Of a stretch of DNA of 64,000 nucleotides, positions 25,130 through 34,496 are shown piece by piece. The stretch lies in NCBI RefSeq assembly GCF_000473225.1, contig NZ_KI421509.1, positions 1,913,597 to 1,977,596 of the forward strand. The letters run 5' to 3'. The translations under genes were made by a program, and so were the position numbers. The notes beneath the pieces were generated by a model. It was given only the letters and a program-made list of their open reading frames with translations, had not been told where the DNA came from and made no database searches. Origin of the DNA: Sedimentitalea nanhaiensis DSM 24252. GTDB taxonomy: Bacteria > Pseudomonadota > Alphaproteobacteria > Rhodobacterales > Rhodobacteraceae. Each line of letters begins with the position of its first letter. The stretch's first letter is position 1.

Positions 25130-26452
25130 CTACCTGAGGTTGGGTATCTGGGGAGCGAGGGCCCAATCGCGCGACAGGGCCGGCGGTTTCGGCCCGCCGG
25201 TGGCCCAGTCGAGCAGTTCGACCGTATGCACGATGGGCACCCCCGCACCGGCGCCGATCTGCATCATGCAGCCGATATTTCCAGCGGCGATCAGGTCGGG
25301 TTCGGTGGCTTTCAGCGTGTCCAGCTTGCGCGCCCTGAGCTGGGACGAGATTTCCGGCTGCATCAGATTGTAGGTCCCGGCCGAGCCACAGCACAGGTGG
25401 CTGTCGGCGGGTTCGACCACGGTGAAACCGGCGCGTTTGAGCAGGGCCTTGGGGTGGGTCTTGATCTGCTGGCCATGTTGCAGCGAACAGGCGGCGTGAT
25501 AGGCGACGGTGGTGCCCTTGTCGGTGCCCTGCGGCAGATCCAGCTTTACCAGCAATTCGCTGATATCCATGGCGATGGCCGACACCCGCGCCGCATCCGC
25601 CGCCAGCGAGTCATTACGTAACATGTGGCCGTAATCCTTGACCGTGGTGCCGCAGCCCGAGGTGTTGATGACGATGGCGTCCAGCCCCTGCCCGTCCATT
25701 TCAGCCGCCCAGGCACGGATGTTTTTCGCCGCTGCGGCATGGCTTTCATCCGCCTTGCCCATATGATGGGTCAGCGCCCCGCAACAGCCCGCGCCGCGGG
25801 CCACAACCACTTCGCAGCCGTGCCGACGCAGGATGCGGATGGTGGCGTCGTTGATATCGGTGTTCAGCGCCTTTTGCGCACAGCCGGTCATCAGCGCCAC
25901 CCGCATCCGTTTCGGCGCCTGGGGCGCAAAATTTTGCGGATCGTCGTTGCGGCTGACCGGGGGAATGGTTTTGGGCGCCATGTCCAGCATCGCGCGCAGA
26001 CGGGGATCCGGCATCAGCCGTGCAAAGGGACGGCCCAGTTTCGCGCCCAGCAACGCCAGTCGGAACCGCGCCGGATAGGGCAGGATGCGCGCCAGCAGCC
26101 AGCGCAGCACACGGTCGCCAAGCGGGCGTTTGTACCGGTTCTCGATATATTCCCGCGCATGATCCACCAGATGCATGTAATGCACCCCCGACGGACAGGT
26201 GGACATGCAGGCCAGACAGGACAGGCACCGGTCGATATGCCTGACGGTTTTTTCATCCGGCACCCGGTTGTTTTCAAGCATGTCCTTGATCAGATAGATC
26301 CGGCCGCGCGGGCTGTCCAATTCGTCGCCCAGCACCTGATAGGTCGGGCAGGTCGCGGTGCAGAACCCGCAATGCACGCAGGAGCGCAGGATCTGGTTGC
26401 TGCGGGCGATGGCGGGGTCCTGCAACTGTTGCGGCGTAAATGTGGTCTGCAT
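25130..26452 (-). CDS. glcF: Glycolate oxidase iron-sulfur subunit
   Basis: The 440-residue protein carries two 4Fe-4S ferredoxin-type clusters near the N terminus: CVHCGFCTATCP near 31-42 and CLSCLACMSTCPSGV near 80-94. Two CCG-type domains follow (GAGCCGALTHH; HLCCGSAGTYNLM), which hold a further cluster or act in electron transfer. It passes electrons from the FAD subunits GlcD/GlcE to the quinone pool during glycolate to glyoxylate oxidation. It is the third gene after glcD and glcE, 3 bp after the glcE stop. No glcC regulator or glcB is nearby. Confidence 0.96.
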   Translation of the reverse strand: MQTTFTPQQLQDPAIARSNQILRSCVHCGFCTATCPTYQVLGDELDSPRGRIYLIKDMLENNRVPDEKTVRHIDRCLSCLACMSTCPSGVHYMHLVDHAREYIENRYKRPLGDRVLRWLLARILPYPARFRLALLGAKLGRPFARLMPDPRLRAMLDMAPKTIPPVSRNDDPQNFAPQAPKRMRVALMTGCAQKALNTDINDATIRILRRHGCEVVVARGAGCCGALTHHMGKADESHAAAAKNIRAWAAEMDGQGLDAIVINTSGCGTTVKDYGHMLRNDSLAADAARVSAIAMDISELLVKLDLPQGTDKGTTVAYHAACSLQHGQQIKTHPKALLKRAGFTVVEPADSHLCCGSAGTYNLMQPEISSQLRARKLDTLKATEPDLIAAGNIGCMMQIGAGAGVPIVHTVELLDWATGGPKPPALSRDWALAPQIPNLR

Positions 26453-26455
26453 GGC

Positions 26456-27589
26456 CTAGGCGTCCTGCGTCTGGAGTGAGCTCATCAGCCCGGTGTTGAA
26501 GATGCCGCGCGGATCGAACCGGGCCCGCAAACCGGCGCTGATCTTTTCCAGCAGCGGCGATTGCGGGTGAAACATACCCAACCGCGCCCGTGTTGCGGCA
26601 TCCGCACGCACCAATGTTGCATGGCCGTCAAATTGCCCGGCGCGCGCGCGCAAGTCGGTCCCCTCAGGCACCCGCGCCCAGATCAGCCCGCCTCCCCAGT
26701 CCAGCAACAGCGCCTCGGCGTTCAGGCGCTGTGCAATCGCCGGGGCATCGGACGGCCTGACCGACAGGCGCCAGACGTCGCCGGGTTGATGCGCAAACGG
26801 GGCGACATCCCGGATCCGTTGCCAGATCGCCGCCGACTCTGCCGCCTGCACAAGTGCTGCGGCCCCACCGAATGCGCCCAACAGCTCACCCAACCGGCCC
26901 CCGCGATAAGACACCGAGTCGGCGAACCCCTCAATGCGCACCAACACTTCGCCCACCCCGGGATCGAACGCCGCGGCGGTAACCTCGAACGGCGACCCCA
27001 GCGCCGCCGACATTGCCCGAACCGCCTGTTTCATGTCACAGCCCGACAGGCGCAACGTCGCCTGCGTCTCGGGCCGGGGCAGCACTTTCAGCGATACCTG
27101 CGTCAACACCCCCAACGTGCCCCAACTGCCCGCCATCAGCTTGACCAGATCATAGCCGGTGACGTTCTTCATCACCCGCCCGCCGTTCTTGATCACGGTG
27201 CCGCCCCCGTCGACATAGCGCACTCCCAACAGGAAATCGCGGCAGGCCCCGGCCTGAATCCGCCGCGGCCCCGACAGGTTGGCCGCCACCACCCCGCCGA
27301 TAGTCGGCTCGCCGGTGGTGCCCAGCAGGGGGCGATGATCCATCGGCTCAAACGCCAGCTGCTGATTCTGCGCCGCCAACAGCGTCTCGATTTCGGCCAC
27401 CGGCGTTCCCGCCGCGACGACCAGCGTCAGCGCCCCCGGCTCGTACAGCGCGACTCCGCGCAGCCCGCCGGTCGACAACACTTCGCCGGGCAAATCGACA
27501 CCGCGCGTTGCGCCACCGCATATGGCCAGCGGACCACAGGCCGCAGCCACCGTTTCAGCCAGTTCGTCCTCGTCTCGCGCTGTTTTCAT
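26456..27589 (-). CDS. glcE: Glycolate oxidase FAD-binding subunit GlcE
   Basis: The 377-residue protein is a short FAD-binding type 4 (PCMH fold) protein. ICGGATRGVDLPGEVLST opens the FAD domain, followed by LLGTTGEPTIGGVVAANLSGPRRI near 88-110 and GGRVMKNVTGYDLVKLMAGSWGTLGVLTQV near 140-170. The C terminus PLLEKISAGLRARFDPRGIFNTG is the usual glcE ending. It lacks the large substrate-binding cap seen in GlcD and works only in complex with it. It starts at an ATG with AAGAGGAAG upstream, 67 bp after glcD. Confidence 0.95.
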   Translation of the reverse strand: MKTARDEDELAETVAAACGPLAICGGATRGVDLPGEVLSTGGLRGVALYEPGALTLVVAAGTPVAEIETLLAAQNQQLAFEPMDHRPLLGTTGEPTIGGVVAANLSGPRRIQAGACRDFLLGVRYVDGGGTVIKNGGRVMKNVTGYDLVKLMAGSWGTLGVLTQVSLKVLPRPETQATLRLSGCDMKQAVRAMSAALGSPFEVTAAAFDPGVGEVLVRIEGFADSVSYRGGRLGELLGAFGGAAALVQAAESAAIWQRIRDVAPFAHQPGDVWRLSVRPSDAPAIAQRLNAEALLLDWGGGLIWARVPEGTDLRARAGQFDGHATLVRADAATRARLGMFHPQSPLLEKISAGLRARFDPRGIFNTGLMSSLQTQDA

Positions 27590-27592
27590 CTT

Positions 27593-27656
27593 CCTCTTGC
27601 CTCAAATACTCCGGGGGTGAATTGGCCGCAGGCCAAGAGGGGGCTGGCCCCCTCCC
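27593..27656 (-). repeat. Palindromic intergenic element between glcD and glcE
   Basis: Two back-to-back palindromes, GGGGGCCAGCCCCC and TTGGCCTGCGGCCAA, are followed by CCCCCGGAGTATTTGAGGC and AAGAGGAAG just before glcE. I recall very similar palindrome-plus-CGGAGTATTTGA blocks before many Rhodobacteraceae genes. Here it can form strong RNA hairpins and may set the relative amounts of GlcD and GlcE. The repeat status cannot be confirmed inside this window. Confidence 0.45.
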
Positions 27657-29105
27657 CTATTGCGCCGCAACTGCCGCCTGTCTGCGCGGTTGCGACGCCT
27701 CCAACGGAAACACCTTGGCCGGGTTCAACAACCACGCCGGGTCGAACACATCCTTTACCGCCATCTGCGCCTCCAGATCCGGGCGCGAGAACTGGTGCCA
27801 CATCAGATCGCGTTTCTCGATCCCGACCCCATGTTCCCCGGTCAGGCACCCGCCCACATCGACACAGAGTTTCAGGATCTCGGCACCCAACGCCTCGCAT
27901 TTCTCCAGATCGCCGGATTTGTTGGCGTCGAAAAGGATCAGCGGGTGCATATTGCCATCCCCGGCATGAAACACATTGCCCACATCCAGCCCGTATTCGC
28001 GCCCCAATTCGCCGATCCGGCGCAGCACCAGAGGCAATTCGGACACCGGGATGGTCCCGTCCAGGCACATGTAATCGTTGATCTGACCGATGGCGCCAAA
28101 GGCGCTCTTGCGGCCCAGCCAGATCTTGGCACTTTCCTCGGGCGATTTGCTTTCGCGCAGTTCGACCGGGTTGTGGCGGCGCGCAATCTCGATAATGCGC
28201 GCCAGTTGCGCATCGATTTCGGCCTCCGAGCCTTCGACCTCGACGATCAGCAAAGCCTCGCAATCCGGGTAACCGGCATTGGCGAAGGTGTCGCTGGTGC
28301 GGATGCACAGCCGGTCCATGAATTCGATCGCCACCGGCAGCACCCCGGCCCGGATGATGTCGCTGACACAGGCCCCGGCGACCTCGGTATCGTCAAACCC
28401 CATCAGCACCGGCCGCGCGCCCTCGGGTTTGCGCAGGATACGCAGCGTGGCTTCGGTCACCACGCCCAACTGCCCTTCGGATCCGCAAATCAGCCCCAAA
28501 AGATCCAACCCGCCGGCGTCCAGATGCGCGCCGCCGATCTCGACCACGCTGCCGTCCATCATCACCATCGTCACGCCCAACAGGTTGTTGGTGGTCACCC
28601 CGTATTTCAGACAATGCGCCCCGCCCGAGTTCATCGCGATATTTCCGGCGATAGCACAGGCCAGCTGGCTCGACGGATCGGGCGCATAAAAGAAATCCTC
28701 GGCTTGAACCGCGCCGGTCACCGACAGGTTGGTGCGCCCGGCCTGCACCCGGATGATCCGGTTGTCATAGTCGGTTTGCAGCACCGCATTCATCCGGGCC
28801 ACGCCCAGGATCACGCAATCCGCCGTCGGCAGCGCTCCGCCAGCCAGGGACGTTCCCGAACCGCGCGGCACCACCGGAACGCCCTCTTGGTGACAGATCC
28901 GCAAGACCTCGGAAACCTCCTGTGTGTTCGCGGGCAGCACCGCCACCATCGGCGCGCAGCGATAGGCGGTCAGCGCATCGCATTCATAAGCGCGGGTTTC
29001 GGACAATTCGTGGATCACCGCGTTGTGAGGCAATACCTGTTGCAGGCGCTCTACAACCCGCGATTTGCGGGCCAGGATCCTGGCGTCCGGGGCTGGCATT
29101 TCCAT
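27657..29105 (-). CDS. glcD: Glycolate oxidase FAD-linked subunit GlcD
   Basis: The 482-residue catalytic FAD subunit was started at the ATG at 29105, which has GGAGAG 6 bp upstream; a longer frame would begin inside the operator. The FAD-binding loop VPVVPRGSGTSLAGGALPT lies near 75-93, the IAMNSGGAHCLKYGVTTNNLLGV segment near 150-170 and GSEGQLGVVTEATL near 205. The C-terminal cap carries HAGDGNMHP and CLTGEHGVGIEKRD. It oxidises glycolate (or related 2-hydroxy acids) to glyoxylate. First gene of glcDEF, divergent from a DUF599 gene, with an inverted repeat in the promoter gap. Confidence 0.96.
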   Translation of the reverse strand: MEMPAPDARILARKSRVVERLQQVLPHNAVIHELSETRAYECDALTAYRCAPMVAVLPANTQEVSEVLRICHQEGVPVVPRGSGTSLAGGALPTADCVILGVARMNAVLQTDYDNRIIRVQAGRTNLSVTGAVQAEDFFYAPDPSSQLACAIAGNIAMNSGGAHCLKYGVTTNNLLGVTMVMMDGSVVEIGGAHLDAGGLDLLGLICGSEGQLGVVTEATLRILRKPEGARPVLMGFDDTEVAGACVSDIIRAGVLPVAIEFMDRLCIRTSDTFANAGYPDCEALLIVEVEGSEAEIDAQLARIIEIARRHNPVELRESKSPEESAKIWLGRKSAFGAIGQINDYMCLDGTIPVSELPLVLRRIGELGREYGLDVGNVFHAGDGNMHPLILFDANKSGDLEKCEALGAEILKLCVDVGGCLTGEHGVGIEKRDLMWHQFSRPDLEAQMAVKDVFDPAWLLNPAKVFPLEASQPRRQAAVAAQ

Positions 29106-29120
29106 GGCGTCTCTCCAGTT

Positions 29121-29146
29121 TTGGTAAATTAATATGACCAATTTAC
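29121..29146. promoter_or_regulatory. Interlocked inverted repeats in the glcD promoter
   Basis: TTGGT (29121-29125) pairs with ACCAA (29137-29141), and GTAAATT (29124-29130) pairs with AATTTAC (29140-29146). The block lies 16 bp upstream of glcD and 40 bp before the divergent gene. The TTGGT/ACCAA half sites recall GntR/FadR-family operators (GlcC, PdhR), but the spacing is wider than usual for that family. Confidence 0.4.
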
Positions 29147-29186
29147 GCCCCTAGCAAGCCCCTTTCATCCCCCCTACTGTCGCGCA

Positions 29187-29897
29187 ATGACGTTGCATCA
29201 AACCCTGACCCTGTTCTCACCGCTGGATTTTGCCGCTATCGCCCTGCTGCTGGGCGGCGCATGGCTGATCGGCTGGCGGATCGAAAACCCACCCGCGAAC
29301 CGCCCCTCGGTTTCGATTCTGATGGCGGCGTTCAGACGCGACTGGATGAAACACATGGTGCTGCGCGAACCGCGCGTGTTCGACGCGCAGCTGATCGGCA
29401 GCCTGCGTCAGGGCACGACCTTTTTTGCCTCTGCGACGATGATCGCCATCGGCGGCGGGCTGGCGGCGGCGGGCAACACCGAACAGGTGGCGGGCCTGGT
29501 CACCGACCTGACCCAGGGCAATGCACCGACCATCGTCTGGGAGATCAAGATCCTGGTGGTGCTGGTGCTGCTGGCCAACGCCTTTCTGAAATTTGTCTGG
29601 GCGCACCGGCTGTTCGGTTATTGTGCAGTCTTGATGGCGGCGGTGCCCAACGACTGCACATCGCCCCTGGCCTATCCCCGCGCGACACAGGCCGCAGACA
29701 TCAGCATCACCGCCGCGCGCAGCTTCAACCGGGCGATGCGATCAACCTATTTTGCACTGGCCGCAATGGCCTGGCTGCTGGGACCGGCAGCACTGGCGAT
29801 TGCCGCTGCCCTGACCGTCGCGATGCTGTACCGTCGTGAATTCCACTCGCATTCACGCAAAATCATGCTGCGGGTGCCTCCGGACACCGACTCGTGA
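29187..29897 (+). CDS. DUF599-family membrane protein
   Basis: The 236-residue inner-membrane protein has helices near 12-30, 76-95, 112-130 and 185-210. Family-typical residues include RRDWMKHMVLREPRVFDAQLIGSL near 50-73 and WEIKILVVLVLLANAFLKFVWAHRLFGYCAVLMAAVP near 112-148. The function of DUF599 is unknown. It is divergent from glcD, with no obvious link to glycolate metabolism. The following small secreted-protein gene is 35 bp downstream and may be co-transcribed. Confidence 0.85.
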   Translation: MTLHQTLTLFSPLDFAAIALLLGGAWLIGWRIENPPANRPSVSILMAAFRRDWMKHMVLREPRVFDAQLIGSLRQGTTFFASATMIAIGGGLAAAGNTEQVAGLVTDLTQGNAPTIVWEIKILVVLVLLANAFLKFVWAHRLFGYCAVLMAAVPNDCTSPLAYPRATQAADISITAARSFNRAMRSTYFALAAMAWLLGPAALAIAAALTVAMLYRREFHSHSRKIMLRVPPDTDS

Positions 29898-29932
29898 TCG
29901 TATTGCTTGAAAACAGACGATAGGCTGCGCCG

Positions 29933-30286
29933 ATGAAACAGCTTGCCCTGCTCTTCCTGCTCGCCGCCTCGGCCCCGGCCGCTGCCGATCCGCCGGTGAT
30001 CGAAAACGCGACGGGCCAACGCAACGGCAATCTCTGGCGTTTTGACGTCACCCTGTCCCATCCCGATACCGGTTGGGAGCATTATGCCGACGGATGGCGG
30101 GTACTGGACATCGAGGGCAACGAGTTGGGAACACGCGTGCTGGCCCATCCGCATGAGGCCGAACAGCCCTTTACCCGCGCGTTGACGGGCATTGCCCTGC
30201 CGGATGGCACCACGAGGGTGCAGATCCAGCCCCGTTGTAATGTCGATGGCTGGAACGATAAGACGCGGATCTTGGCGCTGCCCTGA
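29933..30286 (+). CDS. Small secreted protein of unknown function
   Basis: The 117-residue protein has a signal peptide at 1-19 (MKQLALLFLLAASAPAAA). The mature part is a small beta-rich domain with DVTLSHPDTGWEHYADGWRV and the Trp/His pattern RVLAHPHEAEQPFTRAL. It has no Cys pair to form a disulfide and no lipobox. It resembles small conserved periplasmic proteins of Rhodobacteraceae, but I do not recognise a named family. Confidence 0.75.
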   Translation: MKQLALLFLLAASAPAAADPPVIENATGQRNGNLWRFDVTLSHPDTGWEHYADGWRVLDIEGNELGTRVLAHPHEAEQPFTRALTGIALPDGTTRVQIQPRCNVDGWNDKTRILALP

Positions 30287-30354
30287 CCTGCGGCGCGCGC
30301 GGGCCGCCCCCGGCAAACCAAAAAATCGAATCGCGCGTCAGCGCGGCCTTTGGA

Positions 30355-30825
30355 TCACGCCCGGTGATAGGGTCCGCCGGCCAGAATTGTGGCGGCGCGA
30401 TACAACTGTTCGCACAGCATCACCCGCACCAGCATATGCGGCCAGACCATGGCCCCGAACGAGATACTGAAATCCGCCCCCGCCCGCAGCGCCGGGTCCA
30501 GCCCGTCGGCACCGCCGATCAGGATCGCCAGATCGCCGCGACCGCTGTCGCGCCAATCCGCGATTCGGTTGGCAAAGGCAGGGGACGTCAACATCTTGCC
30601 GCGCTCGTCCAGCGTACAAATCAGGGCCCCCTTGGGCAGGGCGCGCCGCAGCAGCTCGGCTTCGGCGGCCATGCCGCCACCCTTGCGGTCCTCGACCTCG
30701 ACCACGCGCGCGGGGCCCAAGCCAAGCGCGCGGCCGGTCCGGTCGAATCGGGCCAGATAGTCGTCGATCAGTATTTTCTCGGACCCGGCCCGAAGTCGGC
30801 CCACGGCGCAGATGGTGACGCGCAT
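30355..30825 (-). CDS. rlmH: 23S rRNA (pseudouridine1915-N3)-methyltransferase RlmH
   Basis: The 156-residue SPOUT-family methyltransferase methylates pseudouridine 1915 in helix 69 of 70S ribosomes. Diagnostic parts are the N-terminal [11 protein letters not shown], the SAM-knot region [21 protein letters not shown] near 103-123, [26 protein letters not shown], and the C-terminal GGPYHRA whose Tyr and His contact the substrate. It is encoded directly after rsfS, the common bacterial pairing. Confidence 0.96.
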   Translation of the reverse strand: MRVTICAVGRLRAGSEKILIDDYLARFDRTGRALGLGPARVVEVEDRKGGGMAAEAELLRRALPKGALICTLDERGKMLTSPAFANRIADWRDSGRGDLAILIGGADGLDPALRAGADFSISFGAMVWPHMLVRVMLCEQLYRAATILAGGPYHRA

Positions 30826-30865
30826 CGCTGGCTACCCCTGTTGACGCCGCACCGGCGCGTATCGC

Positions 30866-31273
30866 TCAGTTGGTCCGGGCGTTTGAGCCTGGTGGCATCC
30901 ACATCTTTTCGAGCTGATAGAACTCGCGCACTTCGGGGCGGAAGATATGCACCAGCACATCCCCGGCGTCGATCAGCACCCAATCGCCGGTGTCCTTGCC
31001 CTCGACCTTGCTGAGGCGCCCGAACTCCTGCTTGAGACGGTCGACCAGCTTTTCAGCCATGGCCGACACCTGACGGGTCGAGCGTCCCGAGGCGATGACC
31101 ATGTAATCACCGATCTCGGTCTTGCCGCGCAAATCGATCTGCACCACATCTTCCGCCTTGTCGTCATCCAGGGAGGTAAGGATTCTCGCCAGCAGCGTCT
31201 CGCTGTCTGGCTGGGTCTGGGCGGTCACAAGACCGGCCCGTTCATCAGCGGGCAAACCCGCTTCTGCTTGCAT
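30866..31273 (-). CDS. rsfS: Ribosomal silencing factor RsfS
   Basis: The 135-residue protein binds L14 of the large subunit and blocks subunit joining in starvation. The core DDDKAEDVVQIDLRGKTEIGDYMVIASGRSTRQVSAMAEKLVDRL lies near 35-80, then DTGDWVLIDAGDVLVHIFRPEVREFYQLEKMW. The family usually starts near residue 20 here, so the true start may be a GTG near 31225. A strong AAGGAGG at 31290-31296 precedes another ATG (31282) in a different frame that encodes a 19-codon Cys-rich peptide, overlapping this start; that may be chance. Confidence 0.94.
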   Translation of the reverse strand: MQAEAGLPADERAGLVTAQTQPDSETLLARILTSLDDDKAEDVVQIDLRGKTEIGDYMVIASGRSTRQVSAMAEKLVDRLKQEFGRLSKVEGKDTGDWVLIDAGDVLVHIFRPEVREFYQLEKMWMPPGSNARTN

Positions 31274-31383
31274 TGACAGGACATTGTCCTCCTTTTGGCA
31301 CGCCGCCTGACCCCCGGCGCTGGGAATGCCATCAAGTTAGCAAGACAGAAGTGGTTTTTCAATCGCGGTGCGTCAGAATGGCT

Positions 31384-31421
31384 AACATGGGGGCTAAAAC
31401 AGGGGCCAACATGGGGGCTAA
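31384..31421 (+). repeat. 12-bp tandem repeat, three copies
   Basis: AACATGGGGGCT, AAAACAGGGGCC and AACATGGGGGCT follow head to tail in the gap between the MscS gene and rsfS. The first and third copies are identical. No gene runs through it with confidence. Confidence 0.6.
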
Positions 31422-31446
31422 CGCGGATGGCCACAACCGCATCCGG

Positions 31447-32790
31447 TCACGCGGGGGGTGTTGGCGCATCGGATTGCCCGGCCTGGTTCAGCAACCGAAC
31501 CTCGCGCTGGGGGAAGGGAATCGAGATGTCGTTCTCTTTGAACACGTCCCAGAGTGCCAGATAGACATTGCCGCGCACATTGGTCAGACCGGCGGTCGGA
31601 TCTCCGATCCAGAACCGCAGAATATAGTCCACGCTGCTGTCGCCGAATCCAACGATGTGACAGACCGGCGCATTAGGGTTGACCAGCACCCGGTTGACCG
31701 CCGAGGCCGCCTGAACGGCCAGGGCGCGCACCTGATGCGGATCGTCGTCATAAGCGGTGCCAAAGTGGATATCCAGGCGCACCAACTGGTTGGAATGGGT
31801 CCAGTTCACCACCTGATTGGCGATCAGCTGTTCGTTCGGGATCAGGAATTCCAGCCCCTCGCGGGTCTTGACCGAAACGTAGCGCGCGCTCAGCGATTCG
31901 ATCCAGCCAAAGGTTTCGCCCAGCGAAATCACGTCACCGGGCTTGATCGACTTGTCCAGCAGGATGATCACGCCGGACACCAGATTGGACACTACGGTCT
32001 GCAGGCCAAAGCCCAGTCCGACGCCGATGATACCGTACAGGAACGCCAGCCCGGTCAGGTCCAGCCCGATCGCCTGAGCCCCGACATACAGCGCCAGACC
32101 ATAGACCAGGATCTGCACCGCCTTGGTGGTCAGAACCTGCATCGAGGGAGAAATATCCTCGTTGCCGCGCACATTCGCAGTGAACAGGCGCGACAGCAAC
32201 CTCGCCCCGCCCAGCAGCACCCCCAGCACCACCAGCGCGGTGATCACCGTCAGCGCCGAGACACGGGTTTCGCCGAACTCGATGGCCAGCCGGTCCAGAA
32301 AGCCGGTGATTTCGTCCACCGCATTCAGGAAATACAGCGTCGCGTAGATCCACAAGCACCAGCTGACGATCCGGCGCAGCGCGCGGTTGCGCACCAGTTG
32401 CGTGGCCAGCGCAATGGTGACCCAGACCGTCGCCAGCGTGGCGGCCACCCCGATCATGTAGCTGCGCGAGGGCCACGTGAGCTGTTGCATCACCACATAA
32501 ACCAGCCAGGCCAGGATCGCGAACCAGATCAGGATCAGCCGCCGGCGAAATTGAACCAGCAGGCGCAACTGCCATTTCGGCCAGCCTTCGCGGGTGCGGG
32601 CCCAGTTCTGGAGCCGCGGCTCGGTGATCCGCTTCAGGCCCCAGGCCAACACGATCAGGGCCAGGACGATCAGCGCCTGATACTGCCGCCAGCCCGGCGC
32701 GAACACCCAACCAATTTGATCCATGACCTGCTGCAGCACCAGGTAGACTGTCTGGATCAGCGTTGTGGTGGTGTCTTTGACCGGGTCCAT
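31447..32790 (-). CDS. MscS-family mechanosensitive channel
   Basis: The 447-residue protein was started at the ATG at 32790; the frame continues upstream but without a ribosome site or homologous sequence. Five or six membrane helices lie between 25 and 260. The pore helix has LAFLYGIIGVGLGFGLQTVVSNLVSGVIILLDKSIKPGDVI near 248-290. This is the Gly/Ala-rich TM3 of MscS followed by the beta domain (WIESLSARYVSVKTREGLEFLIPNEQLIANQVVNW). The extra N-terminal helices resemble MscM/YbdG-type channels. It relieves pressure on osmotic downshift. It lies upstream of rsfS on the same strand. Confidence 0.92.
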   Translation of the reverse strand: MDPVKDTTTTLIQTVYLVLQQVMDQIGWVFAPGWRQYQALIVLALIVLAWGLKRITEPRLQNWARTREGWPKWQLRLLVQFRRRLILIWFAILAWLVYVVMQQLTWPSRSYMIGVAATLATVWVTIALATQLVRNRALRRIVSWCLWIYATLYFLNAVDEITGFLDRLAIEFGETRVSALTVITALVVLGVLLGGARLLSRLFTANVRGNEDISPSMQVLTTKAVQILVYGLALYVGAQAIGLDLTGLAFLYGIIGVGLGFGLQTVVSNLVSGVIILLDKSIKPGDVISLGETFGWIESLSARYVSVKTREGLEFLIPNEQLIANQVVNWTHSNQLVRLDIHFGTAYDDDPHQVRALAVQAASAVNRVLVNPNAPVCHIVGFGDSSVDYILRFWIGDPTAGLTNVRGNVYLALWDVFKENDISIPFPQREVRLLNQAGQSDAPTPPA

Positions 32791-33058
32791 TATGCTCTCG
32801 TTTTCTAGAGGCTTGCATTTAGACGGCTTTGGCGCAAGCAGATCACGCTCGCCCCCGATCTCATCGCACTTCCATCCTTGATTGCGGCCCCTGTGCGCTG
32901 TATCTGAAGCCCATGGCAGCCTTTGGAACGCCCCGATTTGACCTGCAGGACCGCAACCGCCTGGGCGAACGGTTCTTTGGTGCCACCCGCACGGCGCTGG
33001 CGCGCCCCTAAGCCGCCACCGCCCAACCCTGACACATTTCACCAACGGGAGAGGACCG

Positions 33059-34462
33059 ATGTCCCCCAAGACGCTCTATGACAAGATCTGGGATGCACAC
33101 CTGGCGCACGAGGCCGAGGATGGCACCTGCCTGCTGTATATTGACCGCCACCTGGTACACGAGGTCACCAGCCCGCAGGCCTTTGAGGGGCTGCGGATGG
33201 CCGGACGACCGGTGCACGCGCCGGACAAGACCATCGCGGTGCCCGATCACAACGTACCGACCACGCTGGACCGCGCCAACGGCATCGACAACGAGGAAAG
33301 CCGCATTCAAGTCGATGCGCTGGACAAGAACGCCAAGGATTTTGGGATCCATTATTACCCGGTGTCCGATGTGCGCCAGGGCATCGTGCATATCGTCGGG
33401 CCGGAACAGGGCTGGACCCTGCCCGGCATGACCGTGGTCTGCGGCGACAGCCACACCGCCACCCACGGGGCCTTTGGCTCGCTGGCGCATGGGATCGGCA
33501 CATCCGAGGTCGAACACGTTCTGGCCACCCAGACGCTGATCCAGCGCAAGGGCAAGAACATGAAGGTCGAGATCACCGGCAAGCTGCGCCCGGGCGTCAC
33601 CGCCAAGGACATCACCCTGTCGGTGATCGGCGAGACCGGCACCGCCGGCGGCACCGGGTATGTAATCGAATATTGCGGCGAAGCCATTCGCGACCTGTCG
33701 ATGGAAGGCCGCATGACGGTCTGCAACATGGCCATCGAAGGCGGTGCGCGCGCCGGGCTGATCGCGCCGGACGAAAAGACGTTTGAATATTGCATGGGCC
33801 GCCCCCACGCCCCCAAGGGCGCACAATGGGAAGCCGCGCTGGCCTGGTGGAAGACGCTGTATTCCGACGACGACGCCGAATGGGACAAGGTCATCACCAT
33901 CAAGGGCGAAGATATCGCGCCGGTCGTGACCTGGGGCACCAGCCCCGAGGACGTCCTGCCGATCACCGCCACCGTGCCCAGCCCGTCCGATTTCACCGGC
34001 GGCAAAGTCGAGGCGGCACAACGCGCGCTGGACTACATGGGGCTGGTGCCCGGCACGCCGCTGGACGAGGTCGCCATCGACACGGTGTTCATCGGATCCT
34101 GCACCAATGGCCGCATCGAGGATCTGCGCGCCGCCGCCGCGATCCTGAAAGGCAAGAAGATCAAGGACGGCATGCGCGCCATGGTTGTTCCCGGCTCGGG
34201 TCTGGTACGGGCGCAGGCCGAAGAAGAAGGGCTGGCCGATATTTTCATCGACGCCGGTTTCGAATGGCGGCTTGCGGGCTGTTCCATGTGCCTCGCGATG
34301 AACCCCGACCAGTTGCAGCCCGGCGAACGCTGTGCAGCGACCAGCAACCGCAACTTTGAAGGGCGTCAGGGGCGGGGCGGACGCACCCATCTGCTGAGCC
34401 CGGCCATGGCGGCGGCGGCGGCCATCACGGGACACCTTACGGATGTGCGCGATATGATGTAG
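33059..34462 (+). CDS. leuC: 3-isopropylmalate dehydratase large subunit
   Basis: The 467-residue aconitase-family subunit isomerises 2-isopropylmalate to 3-isopropylmalate in leucine synthesis. [11 protein letters not shown] near 62, [33 protein letters not shown] near 127-160, and the three [4Fe-4S] ligands in [13 protein letters not shown] near 345 and [12 protein letters not shown] near 410 are present. The ATG at 33059 follows GGGAGAGGACC. Its partner leuD is 1.9 kb downstream, separated by two unrelated genes. Confidence 0.98.
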   Translation: MSPKTLYDKIWDAHLAHEAEDGTCLLYIDRHLVHEVTSPQAFEGLRMAGRPVHAPDKTIAVPDHNVPTTLDRANGIDNEESRIQVDALDKNAKDFGIHYYPVSDVRQGIVHIVGPEQGWTLPGMTVVCGDSHTATHGAFGSLAHGIGTSEVEHVLATQTLIQRKGKNMKVEITGKLRPGVTAKDITLSVIGETGTAGGTGYVIEYCGEAIRDLSMEGRMTVCNMAIEGGARAGLIAPDEKTFEYCMGRPHAPKGAQWEAALAWWKTLYSDDDAEWDKVITIKGEDIAPVVTWGTSPEDVLPITATVPSPSDFTGGKVEAAQRALDYMGLVPGTPLDEVAIDTVFIGSCTNGRIEDLRAAAAILKGKKIKDGMRAMVVPGSGLVRAQAEEEGLADIFIDAGFEWRLAGCSMCLAMNPDQLQPGERCAATSNRNFEGRQGRGGRTHLLSPAMAAAAAITGHLTDVRDMM

Positions 34463-34496
34463 GCTGTCCCCGCAAACCTATGAGAAGGATCAAGAA

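Noticed and set aside
31225-31284. 19-codon Cys-rich leader peptide overlapping the rsfS start
   Set aside because: Its ATG is only 3-4 bases from the AAGGAGG, too close for good initiation, and there is no attenuator structure after it.
32829-33011. Small plus-strand frame before leuC
   Set aside because: It lies in the promoter gap between divergent genes with no ribosome site or recognisable product.
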